Origin: Candidatus Saccharimonadota bacterium
Lineage (GTDB): Bacteria; Patescibacteriota; Saccharimonadia; Saccharimonadales; Saccharimonadaceae
NCBI GenBank assembly: GCA_009777795.1
Contig: WRLC01000004.1
Location: 22,110-86,109 of the forward strand
DNA length: 64,000 bases
Reading direction: 5' to 3'
The position numbers were made by a program, and so were the translations under genes. The notes beneath the pieces are model-generated. The model was not told where the DNA came from. It saw only the letters and a program-made list of their open reading frames with translations, and ran no database searches. Numbering within the stretch: position 1 is the stretch's first letter; every line of letters starts with the position of its first letter. Shown here piece by piece: positions 16,224 through 25,278 of the stretch.

Positions 16224-16958
16224 ATGAGGATTTTATTAAAAATTTCCGGCGAACAGCTGGGCTATGAGCAGGACGGCAAGGGCAGGGGATTTGACGTCGA
16301 GCGCGCCAAGTGGCTGGCTGGCGAAATCCGCCAAACTCTCACCGACGCCCTCAACAACGGCCCAACCGAAATCGCCATTATGGTCGGCGGCGGCAACCTA
16401 GTCCGCGGCGCTTTTTTTGACGACGCCATTAAAAATAACCAAATCGGCCAAACCACCGCCGACAACGCCGGCATGCTCGCCACCATCATCAACGCTACTT
16501 TGCTCGGCGACATCTTCCGAGCCGAAGGCGTCCCCACGGCCGTCCTCTCAAATGTCAACGTCCCCCAAGTTGTTGACGATTTCACCTACCGCCGCGCCGA
16601 AAGCCACTTCAAAAAGGGTAGGGTAGTCATCCTTGGCGGCGGCACCGGCCGGCCGCTCGTCACCACCGACACCGGCGCCGTCAACCTCGCGCTTGAGCTC
16701 AAATGCGACCTCGTCGCCAAAGCCACCAAAGTCGATGGCGCCTACACCGACGATCCCAAAGTCAACCCCACCGCTCAAAAAATCGACCAAATCTCCTACG
16801 CCGACGCCATCAACGACCCCAAAATCCGCATCATGGACAAAGCCGCCCTCGGCATGGCTGGCGACCACCAACTCCCCATCGTCATCTTTGAACTCCTCCA
16901 AGACGGCAACATCGCCCGCGTCGCCGCCGGCGAAACTATCGGCACCCGGGTTAATTAA
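16224..16958 (+). CDS. pyrH: UMP kinase
   Basis: 244 aa, family length. MRILLKISGEQLGYE is the amino-acid-kinase start. MVGGGNLVRG binds nucleotide, and TDTGAVNLALELKCDLVAKATKVDGAYTDDP is the conserved C-terminal block. The enzyme phosphorylates UMP to UDP with ATP in the cytoplasm. Shine-Dalgarno GGAGAAG is 3 nt from the ATG. It is monocistronic, since a separate promoter precedes the next gene. In many bacteria pyrH neighbours tsf and frr; neither is present here. Confidence 0.96.
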   Translation: MRILLKISGEQLGYEQDGKGRGFDVERAKWLAGEIRQTLTDALNNGPTEIAIMVGGGNLVRGAFFDDAIKNNQIGQTTADNAGMLATIINATLLGDIFRAEGVPTAVLSNVNVPQVVDDFTYRRAESHFKKGRVVILGGGTGRPLVTTDTGAVNLALELKCDLVAKATKVDGAYTDDPKVNPTAQKIDQISYADAINDPKIRIMDKAALGMAGDHQLPIVIFELLQDGNIARVAAGETIGTRVN

Positions 16959-16960
16959 TC

Positions 16961-16989
16961 TTGATTTCCTAAATTACTTATGCTAAACT
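16961..16989 (+). promoter_or_regulatory. Promoter of the FAD oxidoreductase gene
   Basis: TTGATT (16961-16966), 17-nt spacer ending TTATGC, TAAACT (16984-16989). Confidence 0.6.
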
Positions 16990-17011
16990 AGAATCATGAC
17001 AGAAGGGTGGC

Positions 17012-18580
17012 ATGCAAGGACTAGCTAATTATCTCAACCGACGACTCGACGGCATCGCTTACGTTGCCCAGCGAGTTCGCGGCGCCTACACCACCGACTA
17101 CAGCTCACTCAAAATCCGCCCCACCATCGTCGTCGTCCCCAGCTCCACCCGCGACATCCAGCGCGTCGTCGCCTTTGCCAACATGGTCCAGAAAAAAGGC
17201 GTCAAACTCGGCATCACCACCCGCGGCTCCGGCACCGACAAAACCGGCGCCGCCATCGGCAACGGTATCGTCCTCGACATGCGCGGCGAAATGAACAAAA
17301 TCATGGAGCTCGATAGCGGCCAACGCCTAATCCGCGTCCAAGCCGGCATCTCACTGCGCGAACTCAATAACGCCCTCGCCGTCCAAGGTCTCACCATCCC
17401 CGTCGCCGCCGCCGAACAAACCATTGGCGGCATGCTCGCTAATAATTATATGGGCGTCCTTTCCCACAAATACGGCGGCATCCTCCGCTATGTCATCAGC
17501 GCCGAAGTCGTCCTCGCCGACGGCAGCCTGATGCGCTTCGAACGCCTCAGCGACCGCGCCTTCGCCCGCCGCGCCCAAAAAGTCAGCGGCCTCGAGCAAG
17601 CCATCTACGACCAACTCCCTTCAATTATCTCCCAAAACGCTGACCTCCTCGCCGAAACTCGCTACCGCAACGCTGGCTACGCCCTCGACCGCGTCCGCGT
17701 CAGCCGCAACTTTAACCTCCTGCGCCTGCTCGCTGGCTCGCAAGGTACTCTTGGAGTAATCACCGAGCTCATCCTCCACGCCGACTATTTCGAGGAGATG
17801 CCCACCATGCTCATCGCCTACGCCCAAACTGCCGACGAGCTCACCACTTGGGCCCAAAAATCCCAAGAGCTCGGCGCCGTCTTCGCCGACTTTTACGACA
17901 AAGATTTAGTCCAGCACGCCGCCCTCCTCGGCAAAGGCAACGAACTCCTCGACGTCCCCGACTCCGCCGCCTACCTCGCCGTCTTCGCCTTCGACGACCA
18001 CTCCGCCATGAAACGCCGCCACAAAATCAACAAGCTCGCCAGCGTCCTCGGCAAAGTCCACATCAGCGACGAAAACAACTACGGCCAATTCCTCGCCACC
18101 CGCGAAATGCTCGGCATCTACCTCAACGACACCACCCGCGGCGAACGCACCGCCGTCATCGACGACGTCTACATCGCCCCAGAAAAGCTGCCCGACCTCG
18201 CCGCGAATGTCCGGACACTCGCCTCTGCTACCGGCCTCGATTTGCAACTTTTCGGCTCGCTCTCGACCGGCATCGTCAATCTCCGCCCCCGCTTTGAACT
18301 CGGCTCGGTCCAAGGCCGCCAACGCATGCAATTCTTGGTCGAAAAATACGCCAAAATCATCGCCAAGGTCGAGGGCGACATCACCGGCGGCGCCCCCGAG
18401 GGCCGCACCAAAGCCCACCTCATCAACTGGTCGGACGAAGAGCGCGACCTCCACCAATCCGTCAAAGACCTCTTCGACCCCGAAAACCTCCTCAACCCCC
18501 ACGTCAAACTCGCCGTCCCCAAAAACCTCTTCCAAAAATCCTCCCGCGAAGAATACCTCCCCGGCGTCATCATCTCTTGA
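17012..18580 (+). CDS. FAD-linked oxidoreductase, GlcD/lactate dehydrogenase type
   Basis: 522 aa. The FAD-binding PCMH domain spans about 25-210: PTIVVVPSSTRDIQRVVAFA, TTRGSGTDKTG and IPVAAAEQTIGGMLANNYMG hold the pyrophosphate and isoalloxazine. The C-terminal FAD-oxidase domain ends in DLFDPENLLNPHVKL. Members oxidise 2-hydroxy acids such as D-lactate or glycolate and pass electrons to quinones or other acceptors. Substrate specificity cannot be read here. Shine-Dalgarno AGAAGGGTGG precedes the ATG. A hairpin terminator follows at 18603-18646. Confidence 0.88.
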   Translation: MQGLANYLNRRLDGIAYVAQRVRGAYTTDYSSLKIRPTIVVVPSSTRDIQRVVAFANMVQKKGVKLGITTRGSGTDKTGAAIGNGIVLDMRGEMNKIMELDSGQRLIRVQAGISLRELNNALAVQGLTIPVAAAEQTIGGMLANNYMGVLSHKYGGILRYVISAEVVLADGSLMRFERLSDRAFARRAQKVSGLEQAIYDQLPSIISQNADLLAETRYRNAGYALDRVRVSRNFNLLRLLAGSQGTLGVITELILHADYFEEMPTMLIAYAQTADELTTWAQKSQELGAVFADFYDKDLVQHAALLGKGNELLDVPDSAAYLAVFAFDDHSAMKRRHKINKLASVLGKVHISDENNYGQFLATREMLGIYLNDTTRGERTAVIDDVYIAPEKLPDLAANVRTLASATGLDLQLFGSLSTGIVNLRPRFELGSVQGRQRMQFLVEKYAKIIAKVEGDITGGAPEGRTKAHLINWSDEERDLHQSVKDLFDPENLLNPHVKLAVPKNLFQKSSREEYLPGVIIS

Positions 18581-18602
18581 CAATCTCTTCCCGCATACAA
18601 GA

Positions 18603-18646
18603 AAAGAACGCACTATAGCTTCAATTCAGTAGCGCATGCGTTCTTT
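18603..18646. terminator. Bidirectional hairpin terminator
   Basis: AAAGAACGCA (18603-18612) pairs perfectly with TGCGTTCTTT (18637-18646) between two convergent genes. A/T ends suit both strands. Confidence 0.7.
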
Positions 18647-18669
18647 ATGCTTAGATTATATCATATGGG

Positions 18670-19059
18670 CTATTTAATTTCAAGTACTTCTTTTTTCTTG
18701 GTGATGATGATGACTTGCTTGAACTTACTGGGGTCTTTTTTCAGAAAGAAGCTAGTTCTACTTCGGGCTTGCTCGGTTGTCATTCTAGTGCGGGATAGGC
18801 CGATTACCACGTGTTTTGACTGGCTGCTTGCTTCGCGTAAATTATTCTGGATTGTGAATTTGCCATTGCCGCGGATATTTTTGGTTTCCCAGTGGGTATG
18901 AGTTCGCATGATTAGAATGTCCGGCGACTTCTTGGAACTACGTTCAACAAAACTTACGTTGCTCTTGAAATAGCCAGCCATAATTTCTGCCACAGCCCAT
19001 TCGTATACATCTGGCTTTGGCTTCATACCGGTGGGCGTGATGATATTATATTTTTTCAT
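18670..19059 (-). CDS. CdiA C-terminal-like / PD-(D/E)XK-like small protein 1
   Basis: 129 aa without signal peptide. SPDILIMRTHTHWETK shows the PD...ExK spacing of PD-(D/E)XK-like nucleases. The overall pattern, including helix NNLREASSQSKHVVIGLSRTR and the ending VIIITKKKEVLEI, resembles the CdiA C-terminal toxin-domain family. Two relatives lie at 21012-21363 and 23451-23834. A TAGAGT -10 ends 6 nt before the ATG, so it is probably leaderless. It is AT-richer than neighbouring genes and faces away from FISUMP gene 1. Toxicity is not demonstrated; nuclease function is inferred from motif spacing. Confidence 0.65.
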   Translation of the reverse strand: MKKYNIITPTGMKPKPDVYEWAVAEIMAGYFKSNVSFVERSSKKSPDILIMRTHTHWETKNIRGNGKFTIQNNLREASSQSKHVVIGLSRTRMTTEQARSRTSFFLKKDPSKFKQVIIITKKKEVLEIK

Positions 19060-19112
19060 ATCTTAACTCTACCACACCCCTCAGCAGAAACATATTACTC
19101 ACGTTAAAACCC

Positions 19113-19144
19113 TTGCATCCTCAAACCGCCTATGCTAATATAAT
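19113..19144 (+). promoter_or_regulatory. FISUMP gene 1 promoter
   Basis: TTGCAT (19113-19118), then AAACCGCCTATGC and TAATAT (19136-19141, spacer 17) overlapping TATAAT (19139-19144), which ends 6 nt before ATG 19151. The -35 to -10 sequence is shared with the other FISUMP genes. Confidence 0.65.
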
Positions 19145-19150
19145 TATATA

Positions 19151-20922
19151 ATGAGGATAAGGGCTACAAGCAGGGCAGAGACGCGCCAAAGAGTTGGGGG
19201 GGGGGTCTTTCTAGGCTGGCTGTTGCCGTACTTCTAGCCTCCACTTTTGCCATTTTCACCGGCCTCCTCGCCGACTCCTTCCGTCCCACTCGCGCCGACG
19301 ACGGCCTTTCAAACACCATTCTTATCAACAACGTCATCGGCTCGCTCAGCCTCACCTCCCTCACCGATTCCACCTGCCCCAATTACGACGCCCCCAGCTC
19401 CACCCTCGAGTTCGCCAGCCGCGGCAATCGCATTGTTGCCGATTGTATCACCTACCTCATCTCTACCGACGGCGATTACGGCTACACCGCCACCATCGTC
19501 GGCCCAGAAGACGCCAGCCTCTCGACCTCCGACGACCTCCACCACATCACCCCCATCTCTGGCACCATCGAGTCTCCCGCCACTTTCACCGCCCAAACCA
19601 CCGGCGGCGCTTGGGGTTTCGCCATTCCCAGCTCCCAAGTCCACGGTCTCCCTACCGGCTTCGACTCTACCTACACCCGCCTTGACACCACCAACACCAC
19701 CAACACCGCCAAATACGCCGCCCTCCCCACCACTCCCACCACCTTCTCCCAAACCACTACCTCCACCACTACCGACGACATTTATAATATCTTTTTTGCC
19801 ATTGCCGCCGGCCCCGCCATGCCCGCCGGCGAATATCAGGGCACCATTACCGTCTCCGCCATTGTCAACATGTCGCCACCTCCCTCTATCAGCAGCGTTT
19901 CACCCAGCACCGGCCTAACAACCGGTGGCACCACCATCACTATCAGCGGTCTTTATTTCTCCTCTGGCTCCAATAACTTAGTTCTCTCCGTCGCCCTTGG
20001 CGACTATCCTTGCACTGACATTACCGTCATCAATCCTACTACTCTTACCTGCATCACATCGCCCGCTAGCCCCGGCGCCCAAGATGTTGTCATCACCACC
20101 ATCAGCGGCACCGCCACTCTTGCCGCTGGCTTTACTTACCTAACTATCGCCCAAACTGGCGACCCAATCCAAACCATCACGGCCGTTAACTGCCCAACGA
20201 CCAGAACACGAGCGACCGATGCTAGAGACGGCAATACTTACTGGGTGAGGAAGATACCCGGCACAGGTGCTGGTGGGACTGACCTTTGTTGGATGGAAAC
20301 TAATCTAGCTTACGCTGGCGGCGGCTCTGACATTTACGGCGACACCTTACCTCCTTTTACCCAAGGCATTGGTGCCAATATCGCTAGTGGACAGGCTTGC
20401 TATGGCGATGGCGTCTCCATGGCCGCTAATCCCACTGCTCGTTGCTACTGGAACCCAGTCGGCAGCAACGTAACTTCCGGCACGACCGACCCAAGCACCA
20501 GCACCAACGGCACAGGGCAATATGGCTACCTCTATAACTGGTGCACCGCCATGGCCGGACAGTCCGCCGCCTGCCAAACAACCACCGCCACCCAACCAGA
20601 CCCTAGCGTTAGTATCTGTCCATCTGGTTGGCGCTTACCTACTGGAGAGGCGACTACTGGAGAGTTTACACTACTTAATAATGCCATCAATGGCGGCTCA
20701 ACCTCCAGCTCAGCAGGCTTACTCACTAACGGCCTTTATATGAACGCCGGCGCCTTCTACAATGGCTCCTCCCTCGTTCAGGGCTCAGGCGGCTTCTATT
20801 GGTCTTCTACCGTTGCCAGTGTCTCCAGTGCCTTAAGCCTGTACTTCTACAGCTCCAATGTCGATCTTGCGAACGTGCGCAGCAAGGGTTACGGCTTCTC
20901 CGTCCGCTGCGTCGCCCCCTAA
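19151..20922 (+). CDS. Phase-variable FISUMP surface protein 1 (with TIG domain), out of frame
   Basis: From ATG 19151 the frame reads about 15 codons, crosses a G10 tract (19196-19205) and stops soon after. The body lies in another frame: signal segment RLAVAVLLASTFAIFTGLL, a threonine-rich beta region, an IPT/TIG domain (about 19870-20150, ISSVSPSTGLTTGGTTITI) and a FISUMP domain (TYWVRKIPGTGAGGTDLCWM to GFSVRCVAP). Eight or eleven Gs would join start and body, giving about 590 aa. The start is supported by its position 6 nt after TATAAT. FISUMP proteins are cysteine-containing secreted proteins likely to be adhesins. The last 150 nt of the domain form a hypervariable segment. Confidence 0.8.
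19196..19205 (+). repeat. Poly-G tract (G10) of FISUMP gene 1
   Basis: Ten consecutive Gs directly after CAA AGA GTT, 15 codons into the gene. In-frame states are 8 or 11 Gs; the present length is out of frame. Confidence 0.9.
20746..20898 (+). repeat. Variable repeat-like segment, FISUMP gene 1
   Basis: 153 nt aligning without gaps to four other FISUMP segments. Many codons are NNC or NNT, differing from the other copies at positions 1 and 2. Confidence 0.7.
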
Positions 20923-21011
20923 CCCCTTGGCACACCTAAATACTTGCGCAAAGAAGAAACGCACGAGGATGGACTTTCGTACATTTCGTGCGCTTCGACA
21001 CCACCATTATA

Positions 21012-21363
21012 TCAAACATCTTTCACTATGTCAATAATCTGGCGACGCTTGGTTATTAGCTTAACTTCTGATATTCCGTCGATAAACTTCAGTTTCGCCC
21101 TTATCTCACGTTCCACAGCTCTATCAGGTAGCCCCTTAATCCTATAAGTATCAAAGACAATTTTATCCGATTGCCTCTTCGCCCGCCGCAGATTTTGCTC
21201 TACTATCGACATCTTCTTACCGTTTGGGGCTTTAAACTCCCACAGCTCCCCGTTTAGAAGGCAATCCGCAGAACTTTCGCCAAACCTTTCGCTCCTTTCG
21301 CGAAACTCAACATAAAACCCCAGCCTTATATCCCAGCCCTTCTCCTTTTTTGACTTGTCTCAT
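21012..21363 (-). pseudogene. CdiA C-terminal-like small protein 2, frameshifted
   Basis: Two overlapping frames together give one relative of the genes at 18670 and 23451. ATG 21363 (MRQVKK...) follows a TAGGAT -10 by 6 nt. After a run of six A on the coding strand (21346-21351) the family sequence continues in another frame: KGWDIRLGFYVEFRERSERF, SADCLLNGELWEFKAP (AD...EFK in place of PD...ExK), then NLRRAKRQSDKIVFDTYR to VKLITKRRQIIDIV. The track shows only the last 66 codons. One A fewer would restore about 116 aa, so this is a mutation, a switchable homopolymer or a sequencing error. The PD aspartate pair is weakened. Confidence 0.65.
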
Positions 21364-21416
21364 ATCTCCATCCTATCACATCTGTCCCTCAAAACATATT
21401 ACTCACGCTAAAACCC

Positions 21417-21445
21417 TTGCATCCCCAAACCGCCTATGCTAATAT
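21417..21445 (+). promoter_or_regulatory. FISUMP gene 2 promoter
   Basis: TTGCAT (21417-21422), spacer 17 (CCCCAAACCGCCTATGC), TAATAT (21440-21445), followed by AAGGATAAGGGAGATAAGGG before the ATG. Confidence 0.65.
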
Positions 21446-21481
21446 ATATAATATATAGTAAGGATAAGGGAGATAAGGGCG

Positions 21482-23106
21482 ATGATTAAAATAAAAATGC
21501 ACCAAAGAGTTGGGGGGGGGGTTATTCAAAGCTTGACTTAATCCAAATCGCCCGCCGCATATCCACCGCGACCCTAGCAGTCGCGGCTTTTTCAATCTTA
21601 AGCGCCCTTATCACCAATTCCTTCCATCCCACCCACGCCCAAGACACCCAAATAATCGCCAGCTTCGGCTCTGGCTCCCTTCAGCTAACCGATAGCGCTT
21701 GTGCTCCCAGCCCCGACCAACCCGCCTACGACCCAGCCAATAACACCCTTAGTATGAGCGGCCTCGCTGGCAGCATCGTCAGCAACTGTATGAATCTTAC
21801 CGTTAGTATTAGCAGCACTTGGGGCTATACTTTGACTATCGCCGGGCCGGATGACGGCAACCTGACGCTCGCTAACCAAGCCATCACTGCCACAACTGGC
21901 ACTATTGAGACCCCCACAACCTTCGCCAGCCAAACCACTGGTGGTGCTTGGGGCTTCGCTATCCCAAGCGGCCAACTGCAGGGTACTGTCCTAACCGGTG
22001 GCGACCTGCCTAATGGCTTCGACTCTAGCTATAGCGTGCTCGGCCCCTCTAACCAGACCAATACCGCCAATTACGCCGCCGTCCCCACCATCGCCACACC
22101 TGTTTCTACGACCGAGGCAGCTAGCAGCACTGCCGATAGCTACGACATCTTCTTTGCCGCCTCAGCTGGTGCCTATATGCCAACCGGCTCTTATACCGGT
22201 ATCGTGACGATTTCGGCCTTTGGCAACGGTGCGCCAATGCCTACCGAAGCCCCTACCGGCGCCCCACTCCAACGCATCACGCTTGATGGTACGCCCGGCA
22301 ACTACTATTGCCCCACCACTCGCACTCGTGTCATTGACGCCCGCGACGGCAACACCTACTGGGTCCGTCGCATCAACGGCACCCAAGCCGGCGGCGGCGA
22401 CCTTTGCTGGATGGAGACTAATCTTGCTTATGCTGGTGGAGGGAATAATGCTTATGGTGATGCTTTGCCTCCTTTTACCCAAGGCATTGGCGCCAATATC
22501 GCTAGCGGCCAAGCTTGCTATGGCAATAACGCAACAATGGCAGCCAATCCAACCACCATGTGCTATTGGATACCACTGAATGCCAACCCAACGTCCGGCA
22601 GTACTGACCCATCCGGAGCAACTAATGGCGGGGTAGGCATCAACAATACTACAGCCGACACGAGGCCCACCAGCACCCGAGCTCAGTTCGGCTACCTCTA
22701 CAGTTGGTGTACCGCAATGGCCGGGCAACCAGAGGCCTGCCAAATTACGGCAGCAACTCAACCAGACCCGAACATTAGTATTTGCCCAAGTGGTTGGAGA
22801 CTACCTACAGGCACGGCAACAACTGGTGAATTCACATTATTAAATAACACAATTAATGGTGGGGCAACGAATAACCCAAACAGCAATCCGCCGGGCGTTG
22901 GGCTATTTGCGCAGGGCTTGTACCTTTACGCCGGATACTTCAACAATGGCTCGTTCTACAATCAGGGCTCAAACGGCCTCTATTGGTCTTCTACCGTTAA
23001 CAGTGCCACCGATGCCTTCAGACTGACCTTCAGCAGCTCCAATGTCAATCCTGCGTTCGCGGGCAGTAAGGGCGCCGGCTTCTCTGTTCGCTGTGTCGCC
23101 CCCTAA
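21482..23106 (+). CDS. Phase-variable FISUMP surface protein 2, out of frame
   Basis: ATG 21482 is preceded by AAGGATAAGGGAGATAAGGG. It reads ten codons, G10 (21512-21521), then VIQSLT and a stop. The body is in another frame: KLDLIQIARRISTATLAVAAF forms the export segment, followed by a beta-rich region (GSGSLQLTDSACAPSP..., SSTWGYTLTIAGPDDGNLTL) and a FISUMP domain ending GFSVRCVAP. Eight or eleven Gs would join them, giving about 540 aa. The track start at 21754 is internal and would lack a signal peptide. Parts of the FISUMP domain are nearly identical at DNA level to FISUMP gene 5, suggesting recombination. A small HTH gene follows 14 nt after the stop. Confidence 0.82.
21512..21521 (+). 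repeat. Poly-G tract (G10) of FISUMP gene 2
   Basis: Ten Gs after CAA AGA GTT. In-frame states are 8 or 11 Gs; the present length is out of frame. Confidence 0.9.
22930..23082 (+). repeat. Variable repeat-like segment, FISUMP gene 2
   Basis: 153 nt. Variable codons include TAC, AAC, AAT, CTC, GAT, ACC, TTC and GCC at columns that vary in the sister copies; invariant blocks are TATTGGTCTTCTAC and AGCTCC. Confidence 0.75.
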
Positions 23107-23120
23107 ACGAAAGGAACCTC

Positions 23121-23405
23121 ATGCAAAACCAATCACCAAAACATAAACTCTCCCGCATCCTCCAAATCACCAACTGGTCTCATGACCGCCTAGCTGATAT
23201 GCTCGATATTAGCAATGGCACACTAAGACGCTGGCTCAAAGGCCGCACTATCAAGCACCCTAAGTACATTGCCCACATTGACTGGCTCTATTCTGATATA
23301 GTCGAACCTCTCGAATGCGAAATCCTCACCCGCTCCAACCGGGCAGAGAAGCGCCTCCTCCAGTCCCGCGCCTCCCGCATCCCCGACCCAACCTCCTGCC
23401 ACTAA
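23121..23405 (+). CDS. Small HTH DNA-binding protein
   Basis: 94 aa. WSHDRLADMLDISNGTLRRWLKG (about 19-41) is a helix-turn-helix of the phage-regulator/Xre kind. The C-terminus is basic (RAEKRLLQSRASR). It has a good Shine-Dalgarno (GAAAGGAA) and lies 14 nt after FISUMP gene 2, so it is probably in the same transcript. It could regulate the FISUMP genes or the neighbouring CdiA-C-like protein. Neither target is shown by sequence. Confidence 0.75.
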   Translation: MQNQSPKHKLSRILQITNWSHDRLADMLDISNGTLRRWLKGRTIKHPKYIAHIDWLYSDIVEPLECEILTRSNRAEKRLLQSRASRIPDPTSCH

Positions 23406-23450
23406 CCACCAGCAATATGTTTCCGCCCCCACCTATGATAAAATGCCCTT

Positions 23451-23834
23451 ATGCGAAAGATTGACGTTCTCATCCCCCACGGCTATAAGCCACCTAAGAA
23501 AGACATTGACGCCGCTTGGATTTTGGCAAAATACCACAAAACCACCATCAACATCCTCCGCCCAGTTAATAAATATAAGGTCAAGACCCCAGACTTCTTC
23601 TTCAACAACGTCTACTTCGAACTCAAACTTCTAACCAGCTCCCAAGTGCGCCAACTCCTCGTCTTGCTCACTGAGGCCAAAGAGCAGGCCGACAACATCA
23701 TTATTGATATTCGTAAAACTAAAATTACCGAAAAGCGAGCCACCGAAGTCTGCCAAGAGTTCCTGCGTAAGCACAAGAAATATCGAGTATCACTTATTAC
23801 CTCGGCCGACAAGATACTTGACATCAAAGCCTAG
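23451..23834 (+). CDS. CdiA C-terminal-like / PD-(D/E)XK-like small protein 3
   Basis: 127 aa, intact. TPDFFFNNVYFELKLL gives the PD...ExK motif. The following helix (VRQLLVLLTEAKEQADNIII) and terminal strand (YRVSLITSADKILDI) match the two relatives on the other strand. A TAAAAT -10 ends 6 nt before the ATG, implying a leaderless mRNA. No signal peptide. It follows the small HTH gene, an arrangement that could be a toxin with its regulator, but no immunity protein is recognisable. A perfect consensus promoter for a possible small RNA overlaps its stop codon. Confidence 0.68.
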   Translation: MRKIDVLIPHGYKPPKKDIDAAWILAKYHKTTINILRPVNKYKVKTPDFFFNNVYFELKLLTSSQVRQLLVLLTEAKEQADNIIIDIRKTKITEKRATEVCQEFLRKHKKYRVSLITSADKILDIKA

Positions 23835-23846
23835 CTCATATATAAT
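23818..23846 (+). promoter_or_regulatory. Consensus promoter ahead of a candidate small RNA
   Basis: TTGACA (23818-23823), exactly 17 nt, TATAAT (23841-23846). The -35 lies within the last codons of the CdiA-C-like gene. Confidence 0.75.
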
Positions 23847-23852
23847 ATAATT

Positions 23853-23940
23853 GCAGAGTGACCGCGCGACCGTATCGGGGGCGAAAGGAGTACTCTCAAC
23901 ATTATAGAAGCCCTCGCAGGAAGCAACGCGAGGGTTTCAT
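23853..23940 (+). ncRNA. Candidate small RNA of about 85 nt, unidentified
   Basis: It follows a perfect consensus promoter and ends at the hairpin CCCTCGC (23911-23917) / GCGAGGG (23928-23934) with a short T run. The 5' half can form a GAGT/ACTC-closed stem around a GC-rich core. No ORF fits, and the sequence does not match the conserved SRP RNA tip or tRNA. Confidence 0.5.
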
Positions 23941-23946
23941 CTATCT

Positions 23947-25215
23947 CTAACCCTTCCGCTGCAAAAACTTGATGATTGGTAGTAGCAACATCACCGCCAT
24001 CCCCGCCGCAAAACCATTATTATATAAGTTCAGCCCGCCATGCACCAGCCCCACATACGGCACCAGCGCCTGATGCAAAAAGCCCGCCACCACCCCCCAG
24101 CCCGCACCATAATTTTTACTTAGTGGCGCGAGGCAGGTCGAAAATATCGCCCCCACCAAAAACGCCGGACTATTAAACGCCTTGCCCGTCATCGCCATAC
24201 TCACCACCGCCGCCAACATCGCCCCCGCCATCGCCGGCAGGGCATGCCTTAGCGACTTGCCAAACGCCCCAAACCCCACCACCGGCATAATCGCCCCCAG
24301 CACCGGCCCCGAATACTCGCCCCCCACCATCGCCATAAACCCAAGCATCGCAAAGCCCATCAGCCCCATCGCTTGGTATGCCTTCTCCTCGTAGCGCCGA
24401 TAATAATCATTGTCCGGCGCGTCAATATCCACCAGCTCGCCCAGCGACAAATTTCGCCCCATCGACAAAAGCCCACAGAGCGTAAAATAAACCGCCACCA
24501 CCGCCAGAAAAATCGTCAACTCCGTATTATGCCCGCTGCTCCAAATTTGCGCCGCCTCAAAGCTAATCCCCACTAGCCGCATCAAAGCAAACAACCCCAT
24601 CCCCAAAATCCCCGCCGAAAATCCCACGTTGTACAAATTATTTCCCTCATGCACTTTCGCCATCGCCTCCGCCACCGGCTTTATCACGAATCCGATTAAC
24701 AGCCCCACCGCCACCCCTAGCACTAACCCCAGCGTCCAATGACCCACACCTGCCATCTGCCCCACCGCCGGCGCCAAGCAAGTCCCCAGCACTACCGGCA
24801 ACACCACATCTCGGTAGGGCTTCTTCATAAATTTACTGTACAGCAGCCCGCCCAACAATATCGGCGCCATATTCAGCGGATTCTTGCCAAAGAACGCAAA
24901 CCCCGCCACCAACCCCAGCGCCCCCATCGTCAGCCCCGTCGGCCGCTGCCCCGACATCTTCAACACCCCCACCGCCAGCAGCCCTGCCAAACCCACATTC
25001 ACCAGCGCCGCCCCCAGCCCCCCGACCGCGATATAATCCGTCACCAACACCCCCGGCGCCACCACAATCGCCCAGAGCCCCCGCCCGATTTCCCCCGGCG
25101 TCGCCCAGCAAAACCCCTGCACAATAAACAACCCAAACAACACCCCCCACACCTTATACGGATCGGTCAGAAACCGCCCCTGCAGCCACCCTTTCGCCCG
25201 CTGCCATGCCCTCAT
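23947..25215 (-). CDS. DUF1576 family multi-pass membrane protein
   Basis: 422 aa from ATG 25215 (MRAWQRAKGW). The longer track start at 25260 lies inside the promoter (TTGACA-17-TATACT), which would leave only about 10 nt of leader before 25215. About ten hydrophobic helices are visible, with internal similarity between the two halves: VHEGNNLYNVGFSAGILGMG in one and VHGGLNLYNNGFAAGMAVM in the other. This glycine/asparagine block is the family signature. The function is unknown; a transport role is plausible from topology. It is divergent from thrS with overlapping promoters. Confidence 0.85.
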   Translation of the reverse strand: MRAWQRAKGWLQGRFLTDPYKVWGVLFGLFIVQGFCWATPGEIGRGLWAIVVAPGVLVTDYIAVGGLGAALVNVGLAGLLAVGVLKMSGQRPTGLTMGALGLVAGFAFFGKNPLNMAPILLGGLLYSKFMKKPYRDVVLPVVLGTCLAPAVGQMAGVGHWTLGLVLGVAVGLLIGFVIKPVAEAMAKVHEGNNLYNVGFSAGILGMGLFALMRLVGISFEAAQIWSSGHNTELTIFLAVVAVYFTLCGLLSMGRNLSLGELVDIDAPDNDYYRRYEEKAYQAMGLMGFAMLGFMAMVGGEYSGPVLGAIMPVVGFGAFGKSLRHALPAMAGAMLAAVVSMAMTGKAFNSPAFLVGAIFSTCLAPLSKNYGAGWGVVAGFLHQALVPYVGLVHGGLNLYNNGFAAGMAVMLLLPIIKFLQRKG

Positions 25216-25278
25216 AGTAATAATTAGTATAGTAGTGTATAATATATATGTCAACAACAAATCAAGAAAGGAAGTCGC

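Noticed and set aside
19247-19918. 223-aa ORF overlapping FISUMP gene 1
   Set aside because: Pro/Ser/Thr-only translation of the wrong frame. The export signal and TIG/FISUMP sequence are in the frame that continues into 19819-20922.
23853-23940. SRP (4.5S) RNA
   Set aside because: AGGAAGCAACG is suggestive, but the conserved tip with GGAA loop and paired AGCA/CAGG internal loop cannot be formed.
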